DNA of 64,000 nucleotides from Chryseobacterium capnotolerans (lineage in GTDB: Bacteria; Bacteroidota; Bacteroidia; Flavobacteriales; Weeksellaceae). Position 1 is the first letter of the stretch. Each line of letters starts with the position of its first letter. Shown piece after piece: positions 1 through 8,739 of the stretch. The DNA is taken from positions 2,857,001 through 2,921,000 of the forward strand of contig NZ_CP065589.1 of the NCBI RefSeq assembly GCF_021278965.1. The letters run 5' to 3'. Position numbers and translations under genes: made by a program. The notes under the pieces are model-generated. The model was given only the letters and a program-made list of their open reading frames with translations, was not told where the DNA came from and searched no databases.

Positions 1-81
1 AAGTTTACAGCCAGTGCAGAAGAGCATGCTGTAAATGCAAAAGCTTATCAGGACTGGCTTAATTCAAAAAATATAAAATAA
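1..81 (+). CDS. C-terminal end of an unidentified protein (cut by window edge)
   Basis: Frame 1 is open from the first base to a TAA at 79-81 and encodes 26 residues ending in DWLNSKNIK. Only the C-terminus is inside the window, so no family can be assigned. The next gene on the same strand starts 132 bases later, after an AT-rich spacer. Confidence 0.55.
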   Translation, partial: KFTASAEEHAVNAKAYQDWLNSKNIK

Positions 82-213
82 GCTTTTAGCAGACACCATA
101 ATTTTATAGATTAAAAAACAATAATTAAATCATAATGTTCTGAAAATTAAATCAATATAATTTTCAAAATATTAGGGGTTATCCTTTCACGATTTTATAC
201 AAAAAAATAACCT

Positions 214-2820
214 ATGAAGAATAAGACAGAAATTGTCAATATTTTCACTAGAAAAACACTAGGACTTACTTTAGTACTCTCAGCAGCCGCTATGGCTTTT
301 GCTCAGGAGAAATCTGATGTTTCAGGAACCATTGTCAACAAGAAAAATCAACCAGTACCTTATGCTTCTGTAACCTTTACGAACAAAGCCAACAAAGTAT
401 TGAGTGATGCTGTATTGACAGATGAAAAGGGACAGTATAAACTACAGCTCACCCCTGGAAATTATGATATCTCTGTAGAAGCTATTGATTACAAAAAAAG
501 TATTCTTAACAAAAATATTACCGGAGCCGGAAATATCGGAGCATTATCTATTGAGCCTGAAGCAGCCACTACATTAGATGGAAAAACTCAGGAACTGCAA
601 GGGGTTGTTATTACCGCTTCCGCAGCTAAACCTTACAAAGTAGAACTGGATAAAAAAACATATGATCCATCCCAGGATATTGTAAGTAAAGGAGGAAGTC
701 TTCAGGATGTTTTGACCAATGTACCATCCGTTACAGTAGATACAGATGGAACTGTTTCTATGAGAGGAAGTTCTAATGTAAAGTTTCTGATCAATGGTAA
801 GCCTTCTTCCCTATTAGGTATTGATGATGGAGCCAATGCTTTACAGAGTATTCCTGCTGACCAGATTGAAAGAATTGAAGTGATCACCAACCCTTCTTCC
901 AAATTTGAAGCAAGCGGAACTTCCGGTATTTTAAATATTATTCTTAAAAAGAGTAAAAAAGTAGGATTTAACGGTAGTGTGGTAGGAACCCTTGGGTACT
1001 ATCCTAGAACCTCCCTTAATGCTAATTTGAGCTGGAGAAAAAATAACTGGACCTGGTTTGTAAATGGTGGTGGCGGTTATACAGAAAACAAAACTAAAAA
1101 CAATTCTGAAACCACCTACCACAATGTTAAATTCCCAGAAATTAAACCTATTCCTACTACTCAAGATGAAATAGATAAAATCCCTACCATTCCTGTTCAC
1201 CAGCTTCAAAACTCCACCAGTAAAACTTATAGTAAAAATTATAATGCAAGTGCTGGTTTTGTATATGATATTTCTGATAAAACCTCTATCAACTTAACAG
1301 GATTGGTGAGAACTTTTGAGGGTGACGGAAATGATCTGGTAAATACTTATGACACTTTTTATAAATACACTGGTGATGCTTCAAATCTGTGGAAACTTAC
1401 TAATCCATATACATTAAGGGATTCTAAAACGGTTTTTAACAACCTTGCCTTTCAGGGAGATGTAGGTTTGGATCATAAATTTGACGATAAAGGCCAGAAC
1501 TTATCCTTATCATTAAGTTTACAAAGGAATAGAAGCAACAACAATGCAGATATTCTGGAAAGTTTAGATTATGTTCCTTCTGTACAAGACATTACAAGAA
1601 GACATTCCGTAACCAAAACGGTGATAGGAAAAGCAGATTATGAATTACCATTAGGCGAAAATTCAAAGCTTGAAGCTGGTTACAGATTGGATATCAATAA
1701 AAATACATATGATAATTTTGTAAGCAGCACTTCTGGCAACCCATTGATCCCTGACTACAATAACAATACAGACTACAGAGAAATGTTTAATGCTTTCTAT
1801 TTACAATTTAGAAGTAAGATTGGAAGCTTTGGTTATCAGGTAGGATTAAGAGACGAGGTTTCCAATGTTAAAATCAATTATATCAGCCAAAATCCGAAGG
1901 CTCCTACGATTGATAAGACTAAAAATTACAATAATTTATTTCCAAGTGTATTCTTAAGTTATGATATCGCTAAGAACAATCAGATTTTAGTTAACTATTC
2001 ACGAAGAATAGACAGACCAAGATCATTCTTCATGGTTCCTTTTTCGAATTACACCAATAACCAGAATATTTTCGAGGGAAATATTGATTTAAATCCATCA
2101 TATGTTGATTCTTATGAAGTAGGTTATAATCTTACCAAGAAGAAGTTTACTATAAACCCTACTTTTTACTACAGGCATGCAACAGAAGACACAAAAATGC
2201 TGGTTTACAGACCAGATGAAAGAAAAACCGTCTTCTACACCAAACCTGAAAATCTAGGCAGTGACGATCGTATCGGATTAGACCTGAATTTCACTTACGA
2301 TCCATTTGCATGGTTCAAAATTATGGGTAGTGCGGATATATTCAGATATGAAACAACCGGAATTACGTCTTACGCAACAATAGATAAGGATGGTTTACCT
2401 CAGACAAGAACATTAGACTTTACAGGAAGCGGTTTCTCTACAAGATTACGCCTTAACACGACATTCAGACTAGATAAAACACTAAGCGTACAGCTGCAAG
2501 GCTTCTACAGAGGAGGACAAAAAACAGTCAACCAGGATAGAAAGGACATGTATGCTCTTAACTTTGGAGCTTCCAAAACAATCTGGAAAGGAGACGGAAC
2601 AATTTCCTTCAACATTCAGGATATCTTTAACACAAGAGGTATGGAAGTATTTAATTACACCAGCGACTATACCCGAAGCAGTTATATGCAGTGGCAGCCA
2701 AGACAGTTTTCTATTTCTTTAACATATAGATTCAAACAAGGTGAGAAAATAGAGCAACCTAAAAGGAAAAAGGATATCAACTCCAATGCAACAGGTGATG
2801 ACCAACAAGGTCCAATGTAA
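214..2820 (+). CDS. TonB-dependent receptor-like outer membrane protein with carboxypeptidase-regulatory-like domain
   Basis: This 868-aa protein has an N-terminal signal peptide (about residues 1-30, ending AMAFAQ). A CarboxypepD_reg-like beta domain follows at about 33-120, starting SDVSGTIVNKKNQPVPYASV. A plug-like segment comes next (about 140-250, with VTVDTDGTVSMRGSSNVKF and RIEVITNPSSKFEASGTSGI). The rest is a long beta-barrel rich in alternating aromatic residues. This is the layout of the Bacteroidota outer-membrane beta-barrel 3 type of TonB-dependent protein. The C-terminus ends in a charged tail rather than the usual terminal aromatic residue. Substrate is unknown and no SusD partner lies beside it. 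The gene is monocistronic between an AT-rich leader and a strong hairpin terminator. Confidence 0.9.
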   Translation: MKNKTEIVNIFTRKTLGLTLVLSAAAMAFAQEKSDVSGTIVNKKNQPVPYASVTFTNKANKVLSDAVLTDEKGQYKLQLTPGNYDISVEAIDYKKSILNKNITGAGNIGALSIEPEAATTLDGKTQELQGVVITASAAKPYKVELDKKTYDPSQDIVSKGGSLQDVLTNVPSVTVDTDGTVSMRGSSNVKFLINGKPSSLLGIDDGANALQSIPADQIERIEVITNPSSKFEASGTSGILNIILKKSKKVGFNGSVVGTLGYYPRTSLNANLSWRKNNWTWFVNGGGGYTENKTKNNSETTYHNVKFPEIKPIPTTQDEIDKIPTIPVHQLQNSTSKTYSKNYNASAGFVYDISDKTSINLTGLVRTFEGDGNDLVNTYDTFYKYTGDASNLWKLTNPYTLRDSKTVFNNLAFQGDVGLDHKFDDKGQNLSLSLSLQRNRSNNNADILESLDYVPSVQDITRRHSVTKTVIGKADYELPLGENSKLEAGYRLDINKNTYDNFVSSTSGNPLIPDYNNNTDYREMFNAFYLQFRSKIGSFGYQVGLRDEVSNVKINYISQNPKAPTIDKTKNYNNLFPSVFLSYDIAKNNQILVNYSRRIDRPRSFFMVPFSNYTNNQNIFEGNIDLNPSYVDSYEVGYNLTKKKFTINPTFYYRHATEDTKMLVYRPDERKTVFYTKPENLGSDDRIGLDLNFTYDPFAWFKIMGSADIFRYETTGITSYATIDKDGLPQTRTLDFTGSGFSTRLRLNTTFRLDKTLSVQLQGFYRGGQKTVNQDRKDMYALNFGASKTIWKGDGTISFNIQDIFNTRGMEVFNYTSDYTRSSYMQWQPRQFSISLTYRFKQGEKIEQPKRKKDINSNATGDDQQGPM

Positions 2821-2892
2821 GAAAAGCAAAATTTAGAAAATAGTTTTTCTGATATTTCCTATTTTAATTTTGGTTAAAATAGCTCTAATAAG

Positions 2893-2930
2893 ATAATAAA
2901 GAAACACCATACAGGTGTTTCTTTATTATT
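2893..2930. terminator. Bidirectional intrinsic terminator
   Basis: A near-perfect hairpin has AAAGAAACACC paired with GGTGTTTCTTT, flanked by A- and T-rich tails on both sides. It lies between the convergent ends of the receptor gene (2820) and the minus-strand membrane-protein gene (2947), so it can serve both. Confidence 0.8.
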
Positions 2931-2946
2931 ATAACTTTATTTCTTT

Positions 2947-3366
2947 TCAAGAATCAGTTTTCTTAAAATTTAATATGATTAAAGCAATCGAACTTGTTAT
3001 AAAAACAGCTGTGGGTATTATAAAGCCCAAAGGAATATCATCTCCGCTATTTTGAGGATTATAAATACCACACATTACTAAATTTGATAAAAATAAAGAT
3101 AAGAAACAGGCAATAGTTAAATATTTATCTTTATATCTATAACAACTGTAGTATACTATCAAAACAGCTATGACGAGTATTATGAATAAACCTTTCCAAA
3201 AAAAATCATAATCAGAGTTAAACATACTAAAGAAAAATTGATACAAAAATAAAAATATAATCCCTATATTTAATGTAGCATGCTGACCAATACCTTGAAT
3301 TCCTAAAAATGAAATTATAGCTATAATTTTAAGAATTGTTTTCACATTATAATTTGTTTTTTCCAT
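2947..3366 (-). CDS. Small four-helix membrane protein of unknown function, coupled to the upstream lipoprotein gene
   Basis: The open frame could start at 3414, but the ATG at 3366 (MEKTNYNVKTILK) is preferred because it lies 1 nt after the stop of the upstream lipoprotein gene, which suggests translational coupling. The product is about 139 aa with four hydrophobic stretches: IIAIISFLGIQGIG, IGIIFLFLYQFFFSMF, GLFIILVIAVLIVYYS, and a C-terminal pair around FLSLFLSNLVMCGIY and PTAVFITSSIALIIL. I do not recognise a family. Its strict pairing with a lipoprotein bearing a protease-like domain is compatible with a protective or anchoring partner, but that is only an inference from position. Confidence 0.7.
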   Translation of the reverse strand: MEKTNYNVKTILKIIAIISFLGIQGIGQHATLNIGIIFLFLYQFFFSMFNSDYDFFWKGLFIILVIAVLIVYYSCYRYKDKYLTIACFLSLFLSNLVMCGIYNPQNSGDDIPLGFIIPTAVFITSSIALIILNFKKTDS

Positions 3367-3367
3367 A

Positions 3368-4573
3368 TTAATTACAGCTTCTTTGAGTTTGGGGAGCATT
3401 TCCATTAGATACATTTCCGCCCTTATTTTTTATTAAATTAGCAACTGTATATGGGGTATCAACACCTGCTGTATTAGTACTAACTCCAACATAACTTAAT
3501 ACTGTCAGAGTAAAATCAGCACAATTATTGAATCCAAGATCATAAGTTCCTCCAGAATATGAAATGGAAACAGCAATGATCTGTTGAAGTTGCGTGGGAG
3601 TAATATTACCGACATTCCAAGAATGTGTATATATGTGTCCTTCATCATTCCCGAAAATACCCGGTCCTGTTATCATTCCATCATAATTAATTTTAGGGTA
3701 AAATCCGAATATCATAGTATTATTACCTTGTTTAATTGAAATAAAAGCGTGTCCTACTCCATAATTATTTCCTAACTGTTCTGCATAAACCGTCAAATTT
3801 GCAGACTGTGTAATATTCAGGCAACTCAAAAAGTCTTTTATATCTTTAATTGTCACTTTTGGTGGAGGGGGTAATATTAGTCCTGCATAAGGATCGTAGC
3901 CACTGCCAGCGCCGCCACTTCCACCACCTATATCAGGTTTGATACAGTTATTAAGTCCAGTACATCCACTTTTCGGACCATTTCCTTTAGGTCCGGATTT
4001 AGGTGGAGAAATTACAATATCATCAATATCACAGGGAGTGTCTGAACTAAATCCACAACCGCCCTTATTATTCAAGCCTCTTTTCAGTTTATTTTTTATA
4101 TAAGCAATACTAAATATTTTAAACACTTCTTCATAATAATCATTCCCCGCATCTAGTTTCCTAAATTCTACTTCAGTCTCTTCATTTCTCAGAATACAAG
4201 CTATTAATCCACTTACTTGATCATATTGTATCATGGGATAAATGATCCAGCGTTCATCTTCTTCTAAAAACATAGCCTGAGAATGCAGCCCAAATTCCAC
4301 ATATTCTTTATCACTTTTGCCCAGATTTCCTGATTTTATAACCGAAGCCCTTGTGTAATAGGTTTTATTAATAGCATCATAATTCTCCAATAATGTTTTG
4401 AAACCTTTTGCATAGTTTACTTGCTTTCCATCCATAGAAGAAAATACCTGAAATTTATTAGAATAATACACTTCTTTCTTAGAGGAAAGATAATCTTCAT
4501 TCATCATGCAGGATTGCAAAGAAAAAACGGATGCAATAATTGGCATCAGTCGAAATACTAATTTTTTCATCAT
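3368..4573 (-). CDS. Lipoprotein with a permuted papain-like (NlpC/PPPDE-type) C-terminal domain
   Basis: The 401-aa product begins with a lipoprotein signal peptide (lipobox LQSC, acylated Cys22). An acidic NED stretch soon after the cysteine resembles the Bacteroidota surface-export signal. Residues 30-165 form a globular region of unknown type. Residues 170-240 are a low-complexity linker rich in Gly, Pro and Lys with five cysteines (C173, C181, C204, C210 and nearby). Residues about 245-395 carry GHAFISI with His275 and FNNCADF with Cys351. The His-before-Cys order is that of circularly permuted papain-fold hydrolases. Function is not known; a secreted amidase or peptidase, or a toxin-like effector, are both possible. 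It is expressed with the adjacent small membrane protein. The start could be either of two adjacent ATGs. Confidence 0.7.
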   Translation of the reverse strand: MMKKLVFRLMPIIASVFSLQSCMMNEDYLSSKKEVYYSNKFQVFSSMDGKQVNYAKGFKTLLENYDAINKTYYTRASVIKSGNLGKSDKEYVEFGLHSQAMFLEEDERWIIYPMIQYDQVSGLIACILRNEETEVEFRKLDAGNDYYEEVFKIFSIAYIKNKLKRGLNNKGGCGFSSDTPCDIDDIVISPPKSGPKGNGPKSGCTGLNNCIKPDIGGGSGGAGSGYDPYAGLILPPPPKVTIKDIKDFLSCLNITQSANLTVYAEQLGNNYGVGHAFISIKQGNNTMIFGFYPKINYDGMITGPGIFGNDEGHIYTHSWNVGNITPTQLQQIIAVSISYSGGTYDLGFNNCADFTLTVLSYVGVSTNTAGVDTPYTVANLIKNKGGNVSNGNAPQTQRSCN

Positions 4574-4731
4574 AATTGTGTTGTTCTTTTGTTAGATAAA
4601 TATATCAATTTTTATTCAATCACACCATCGTGATTATTTTTCCACCAAAAAAGAAGAGAAATGAATATAAATACCTGTTAATTTATTTGGGCTTATATAC
4701 ATATTCTTAATACTTGTAAAAAATAAGCCTT

Positions 4732-4905
4732 ATGGTAAAAAAATTAATAAAAGCCTGTAAAGAAAAGGAATTTATAAAATGTGATATCATCTAGTATTCT
4801 GATATCAGCTAGGTGTATTACCAGAGAAAAGAAGGAAAGATCATAATTCCCAGTAATGAATGGGAACATGTGGTAAGATTATTTGGGATATATAGAGGAA
4901 ATTAA
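4732..4905 (+). pseudogene. Possible remnant of a very small gene, in a 500-base region otherwise without genes
   Basis: The spacer 4574-5080 has no intact gene. Within it, one frame starting at ATG 4732 reads MVKKLIKACKEKEFIKCDII, meets TAG (4792) and a second TAG (4810). It then continues with codons that look translated (VYYQRKEGKIIIPSNEWEHV) to TAA at 4903. The lysine-rich start and the KIIIPSNEW segment look like a degraded small protein of about 57 aa, perhaps HicA-like, but the match is too weak to name. The rest of the spacer is AT-rich with nothing recognisable. Confidence 0.25.
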
Positions 4906-5080
4906 AGAGGAAGATACTATTAAAAGTGTCTTGAACAATTTTGATAATAGTTCAAGTAATTTTAGAAAAAATAACACAAACTATTGCTATAAAATCCTAG
5001 AATTTATTTAAAAAAACCGTAGAAATATATTGAGCTATTAAAACCAAAAAGCTTAGAAAAGAAATCAGGTATTTATAATC

Positions 5081-5133
5081 AAAAAAGAACCGAGAAATTA
5101 TTCATCAGGATTGATGAATAATTTCTCGGTTCT
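5081..5133 (-). terminator. Long-stem intrinsic terminator of the sugar-gene cluster
   Basis: AGAACCGAGAAATTATTCAT at 5086 pairs with its complement ending at 5133, giving a stem of about 22 bp with a tiny loop. On the minus strand it is followed by a run of T. It sits just after the end of the cytidylyltransferase gene. Confidence 0.85.
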
Positions 5134-5150
5134 AGGCTTATCAGTCATTT

Positions 5151-5589
5151 TTATTTTGAAGCCTTTTCTTTTTCAGCTTCGTAGATTCTTTTTCTTAAGT
5201 CACTGGTGGAAAACCCAGTGGTCTCTTTTGTTGTAAAAGATCTCAATCCCCTTTTCCTCACAGTATTGCTTACCTGTAAAATCTCTGTCTATATAATCAT
5301 CACCAATGATTCTGATATCGATTACAAAAGATTTTAAAATATCCAGTAAATCTTCTTCTGTATAATAAGGTACGATTTCATCTACAGCGTTTACCGCTTT
5401 TAATTGAATATAACGTTCAACAATCGTCTGACTTGGCTTATTTTTATTCGGACGGTCGTGGGATGGATCAATCTGTAATCCGACAATCAGATAATCGCAC
5501 ACTGTTTTTGCTTCTTCAAGCATTTTAATATGTCCTGCATGTAATAAATCAAACGAGGAAAATGTAATACCTATTCTTTGTGTCTTCAT
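5151..5589 (-). CDS. Cytidylyltransferase-family nucleotidyltransferase (C-terminus shifted by a 1-nt indel)
   Basis: The first 129 residues read directly. They contain the nucleotidyl-transfer motif GITFSSFDLLHAGHIKML (HxGH, here HAGH) and the metal/nucleotide-binding core of glycerol-3-phosphate cytidylyltransferase-like enzymes, which join CTP to a sugar- or polyol-phosphate. As written, the frame ends at 5200 after KRDHWVFHQ. Removing one base in the AAAACCC run at about 5210-5216 restores FSTSDLRKRIYEAEKEKASK and a stop at 5151, matching the family's conserved C-terminal (I)ST-x-x-(L/I)-(R/K)-x-R segment. The full protein would be about 145 aa. It is last in a minus-strand cluster with a methyltransferase and galE. 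The exact acceptor is unknown. Confidence 0.8.
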
Positions 5590-5602
5590 ATTAATATTAA
5601 AA

Positions 5603-6367
5603 TTAAAATTTCGCTGAAATAAATGTTCTTTTAAATGGATAAAAGACCGGTGATTCAGGAAAAATGTTTTGTAATTGTTGTTTATAATCGTTTTTAAATT
5701 GTTCTTTCATTTCATCAGGAAGCTTTTCTATATAAGGAAGCATTGCTGTTCCTGATGCCCAGATAAATACAGCTTCTGCATCTTTCAGTATATGAGGAAA
5801 TACTTTCTCATAAACGGTAATATCCCTTCCTTTATTCTCAAATAATATACGGGCATACTCTTCAATTGTTAACACCGTATATTCTCTTTTCCAATCATGA
5901 TAAGCTGATTTATAGGGTTCAGTATCTGCTATTTTTCTGAGAAGCTGATGGACTATATATTCATGGTTAGAAGGGATCTGAACAGCTAATTGTCCTCCTT
6001 CCTTAATCTTGCTTATGATTCTTGGAAAAAGCTCTTTATGGTTACTGCACCATTGGATTGCAGCATTGGAAATCACCAGATCATAGGTATCTCCCAAGTG
6101 AAGCTGCTCTTCAATACTTCTTTTTTCAAAAGTTAATCGGCTTGTTTTGAACTGAGCTGCCTTTTCAAGCATTTCTTCAGAAGAATCTATTCCTAAAACC
6201 TTTGAATCCTCTAAGTAATCTAAAATTTTTGAGGTGAGCTCACCCGTTCCGCATCCCAGATCTATTACAGATATTCCTGTTCTTGATTCTACAAGCTTTA
6301 ACAGGTCAAAGAAAGGTGCTGAGCGTTCTTCTTTAAATTGGTCATATACTTCAGGATTCCAAGCCAT
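5603..6367 (-). CDS. Class I SAM-dependent methyltransferase, trans-aconitate 2-methyltransferase-like
   Basis: This is a 254-aa protein with a Rossmann methyltransferase fold. The SAM-binding motif I is VIDLGCGTGELT (about 35-46), the acidic loop is LGIDSSEEML, and motif IV is YDLVISNAAIQWC. The opening WNPEVYDQFKEERSAPFFDLL and the NAAIQW segment match the Tam family, which methylates trans-aconitate to relieve inhibition of the citrate cycle. It starts 20 nt after galE and ends 13 nt before the cytidylyltransferase gene, so it is probably cotranscribed. Substrate assignment is by family resemblance only. Confidence 0.82.
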   Translation of the reverse strand: MAWNPEVYDQFKEERSAPFFDLLKLVESRTGISVIDLGCGTGELTSKILDYLEDSKVLGIDSSEEMLEKAAQFKTSRLTFEKRSIEEQLHLGDTYDLVISNAAIQWCSNHKELFPRIISKIKEGGQLAVQIPSNHEYIVHQLLRKIADTEPYKSAYHDWKREYTVLTIEEYARILFENKGRDITVYEKVFPHILKDAEAVFIWASGTAMLPYIEKLPDEMKEQFKNDYKQQLQNIFPESPVFYPFKRTFISAKF

Positions 6368-6387
6368 AATGATTGTATTTTATGAGT

Positions 6388-7407
6388 TTAGTTTCTCGAT
6401 TTGAGATATTTTTGCCACTCCCACACGGTTTTTAAAGACTCTTCCAGAGATGTTTCAGACTTCCAGCCGAGCTCTCTTTCTGCTTTAGAAGGATTTGCAT
6501 AAGCAACCGTAATATCACCTTCTCTCCTATCACAGATCTGATAAGGAACCTCTACATTATTAGCTTTTTCAAATGCTTTCACCACTTCTAAAACAGAAGA
6601 TCCTTTTCCTGTTCCCAGGTTATAGGTATCAATCACGGTCTCACCAGATTGGTCTTCTATTAGTTTTTTCAAGGCTGCTACGTGAGCCTTGGCTAAGTCT
6701 ACAACATAGATATAATCACGAACAGCCGTACCATCTTCTGTTGGATAATCATCTCCCCAAACACTTAGCTTTTCACGAACTCCTGCAGCGGTCTGCATTA
6801 CGTAAGGAACCAGATTATTAGGGATTCCTATTGGCAACTCTCCCAATTTTGCAGATGGGTGGGCTCCAATTGGGTTAAAGTATCTTAACAAAGATATTTT
6901 ACGGTTGTATCCTTTAGCAAAATCGATAAGAATTTCCTCACCCATTTGCTTGGTTTTCCCATAAACGCTTTCAGGCATTTTTAAAGGCGTACTTTCATCA
7001 ATAGGCATTACATCAGCTTGTCCGTAAACAGTACATGATGAACTAAAAATAAAGTTTGATATTCCTCTTTCTTTAAATTCCTGTAGAATATTAATAAGAG
7101 AAAACAGATTATTTTCGTAATAATCTATAGGTTTTATCTGGCTCTCTCCCACAGCTTTAAAAGCTGCAAAATTAATACACCCCTCAATGGTATGAGCGTC
7201 AAAAACCTGATTAAGAAGTTCTTTTCGCTTTAGGTCAAAAGGATAAAATACAGGTTTTTTTCCTGTAATTTCCTCAATATTATTTAAAATAAATCTCTCT
7301 GAATTGGATAAATCGTCTACAATAACAACTTCAAAGTTATTATTAAGCAGTTCTACAACGGTGTGGGAACCAATATATCCCAGTCCTCCTGTAACAAGTA
7401 TTGCCAT
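6388..7407 (-). CDS. galE: UDP-glucose 4-epimerase
   Basis: This 339-aa enzyme interconverts UDP-glucose and UDP-galactose with bound NAD. The NAD-binding GGLGYIGS lies at residues 7-14. The catalytic Tyr149-x3-Lys153 pair lies in SVYGKTKQ, with the preceding FSSSCTVYG block. The UDP-sugar region RYFNPIGAHPS and the late NLGTGKGSSVLEV and YANPSKAERELGW segments are all typical of GalE. Length is normal. It supplies activated galactose for cell-surface glycans and follows a nucleotide-sugar aminotransferase and a tiny coupled peptide gene. Confidence 0.95.
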   Translation of the reverse strand: MAILVTGGLGYIGSHTVVELLNNNFEVVIVDDLSNSERFILNNIEEITGKKPVFYPFDLKRKELLNQVFDAHTIEGCINFAAFKAVGESQIKPIDYYENNLFSLINILQEFKERGISNFIFSSSCTVYGQADVMPIDESTPLKMPESVYGKTKQMGEEILIDFAKGYNRKISLLRYFNPIGAHPSAKLGELPIGIPNNLVPYVMQTAAGVREKLSVWGDDYPTEDGTAVRDYIYVVDLAKAHVAALKKLIEDQSGETVIDTYNLGTGKGSSVLEVVKAFEKANNVEVPYQICDRREGDITVAYANPSKAERELGWKSETSLEESLKTVWEWQKYLKSRN

Positions 7408-7408
7408 T

Positions 7409-7528
7409 TTAATCTTCGTGTTTTCCTATATTTCTTAAAGTTGAAAATGCTGATATTATAAAAAGTAATAGACTAGTTATTACAGCTAAGCAATAAACCA
7501 GCTTATATGTAAATATCTTTCTTTTCAC
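7409..7528 (-). CDS. 39-aa single-helix membrane peptide, GTG start overlapping the upstream stop
   Basis: The gap between the aminotransferase and galE is filled exactly by one small frame. Its GTG start at 7528 overlaps the last base of the aminotransferase TAG (TAGTG). Its stop at 7409 is 1 nt before the galE ATG. The peptide begins VKRKIFTYKLVYCLAV and continues as a single hydrophobic segment (ITSLLLFIISAF) flanked by basic residues, with a charged tail RNIGKHED. No family is recognised. The perfect fit argues for a real gene, but it is short and uses GTG, so it remains tentative. Confidence 0.5.
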   Translation of the reverse strand: MKRKIFTYKLVYCLAVITSLLLFIISAFSTLRNIGKHED

Positions 7529-8652
7529 TATTTCATGAACTCAAGGACAGCATCTGTAATATACTTCAACTGTTCTTCATCTAATTCTGTATGCATCGGT
7601 AAAGAAATGACCTGATCCAAAAGCTTATCTGTATTTACAAAATCAGCGGCATTGCTCTCCTGGAAATATGCTTTTTGCTTTCTTAATGCTACCGGATAGT
7701 AAATCATTGCCGGAATTTCTTTTTCTGTAAGAAACTTCTGAAGCTCATTACGTTTTCCGTTCAGAATTCTCAATGTATACTGGTGGAATACGTGGGTAGA
7801 GTTTTCAGACCTCTGTGGAGTTAAAATATTTTCATGACCTGCAAATGCTTCATCATAATAATCAGCGGCTTTTCTTCTTGCCTCGTTATATGAATCCAAA
7901 TGTGGCAGTTTCTTTCTTAAAACCGCTGCCTGAATACTATCCAGACGAGAGTTTACTCCAACCTCATCATGGTAATATCTTTCGTACATTCCGTGGTTTA
8001 CAATTCCTCTTAAACGGTGTGCCAATTCATCATTATTGGTAAAAATTGCCCCTCCGTCACCATAGCATCCAAGATTTTTAGATGGGAAGAAAGATGTTGT
8101 TCCTACAGTTGCCATTGTTCCGGCATATTTTGAGGTTCCGTCAGAGAAAGTATATTCTGCACCTATTGCCTGTGCATTATCTTCAATCACGTATAAATTG
8201 TGTTCTTCAGCAATTTTCAGAATCTCCTCCATATTCGCACACTGTCCGAATATATGTACAGGAATGATCGCTTTTGTTTTTGGCGTAATTGCCTTTCTTA
8301 ACGCTTCTGTTGAAATAGTAAATGTATCATAATCAACATCTACTAAAACAGATTTCAGTTTAAGCAGATGAATCACCTCTACTGTTGCAGCAAAAGTAAA
8401 ATCAGCAGTAATTATTTCGTCTCCCTCCTTCAGATCCAAAGCCATAAGAGCGATCTGTAATGCATCAGTTCCATTAGCACATGGAATAACATGTTTTACG
8501 TCTAAATAAGACTCCAATTCATTCTGGAAAGACTTTACTTCAGGACCGTTGATAAAAGCTGCGGAATCCATTACATTTAAAACTGCATTGTCTACATCAT
8601 TCTTTATTTTGTAATACTGACTTTGCAAGTCAACCATCTGAATTTTTTTCAT
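7528..8652 (-). CDS. DegT/DnrJ/EryC1/StrS-family PLP-dependent sugar aminotransferase
   Basis: The 374-aa protein has the DegT fold. The N-terminal MVDLQSQYYKIKNDVDNAV is followed by CANGTDALQIAL and DFTFAATVEVI. The PLP aspartate lies in VIEDNAQAIGAEY, and the PLP lysine is Lys192 in TSFFPSKNLGCYGDGGAIF. Enzymes of this family transaminate nucleotide-linked keto-sugars in O-antigen, capsule or glycan synthesis. It is the first gene of the minus-strand cluster leading to the 39-aa peptide and galE, which fits surface polysaccharide synthesis. The precise sugar is unknown. Confidence 0.9.
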   Translation of the reverse strand: MKKIQMVDLQSQYYKIKNDVDNAVLNVMDSAAFINGPEVKSFQNELESYLDVKHVIPCANGTDALQIALMALDLKEGDEIITADFTFAATVEVIHLLKLKSVLVDVDYDTFTISTEALRKAITPKTKAIIPVHIFGQCANMEEILKIAEEHNLYVIEDNAQAIGAEYTFSDGTSKYAGTMATVGTTSFFPSKNLGCYGDGGAIFTNNDELAHRLRGIVNHGMYERYYHDEVGVNSRLDSIQAAVLRKKLPHLDSYNEARRKAADYYDEAFAGHENILTPQRSENSTHVFHQYTLRILNGKRNELQKFLTEKEIPAMIYYPVALRKQKAYFQESNAADFVNTDKLLDQVISLPMHTELDEEQLKYITDAVLEFMK

Positions 8653-8739
8653 AAATAAATTATTTCTGTAAAAATAAGGATTTTAAAATCCTATCAAAAA
8701 TTTTATTGATTTTGTTTTTATCTTTATACAAAAATTTAT

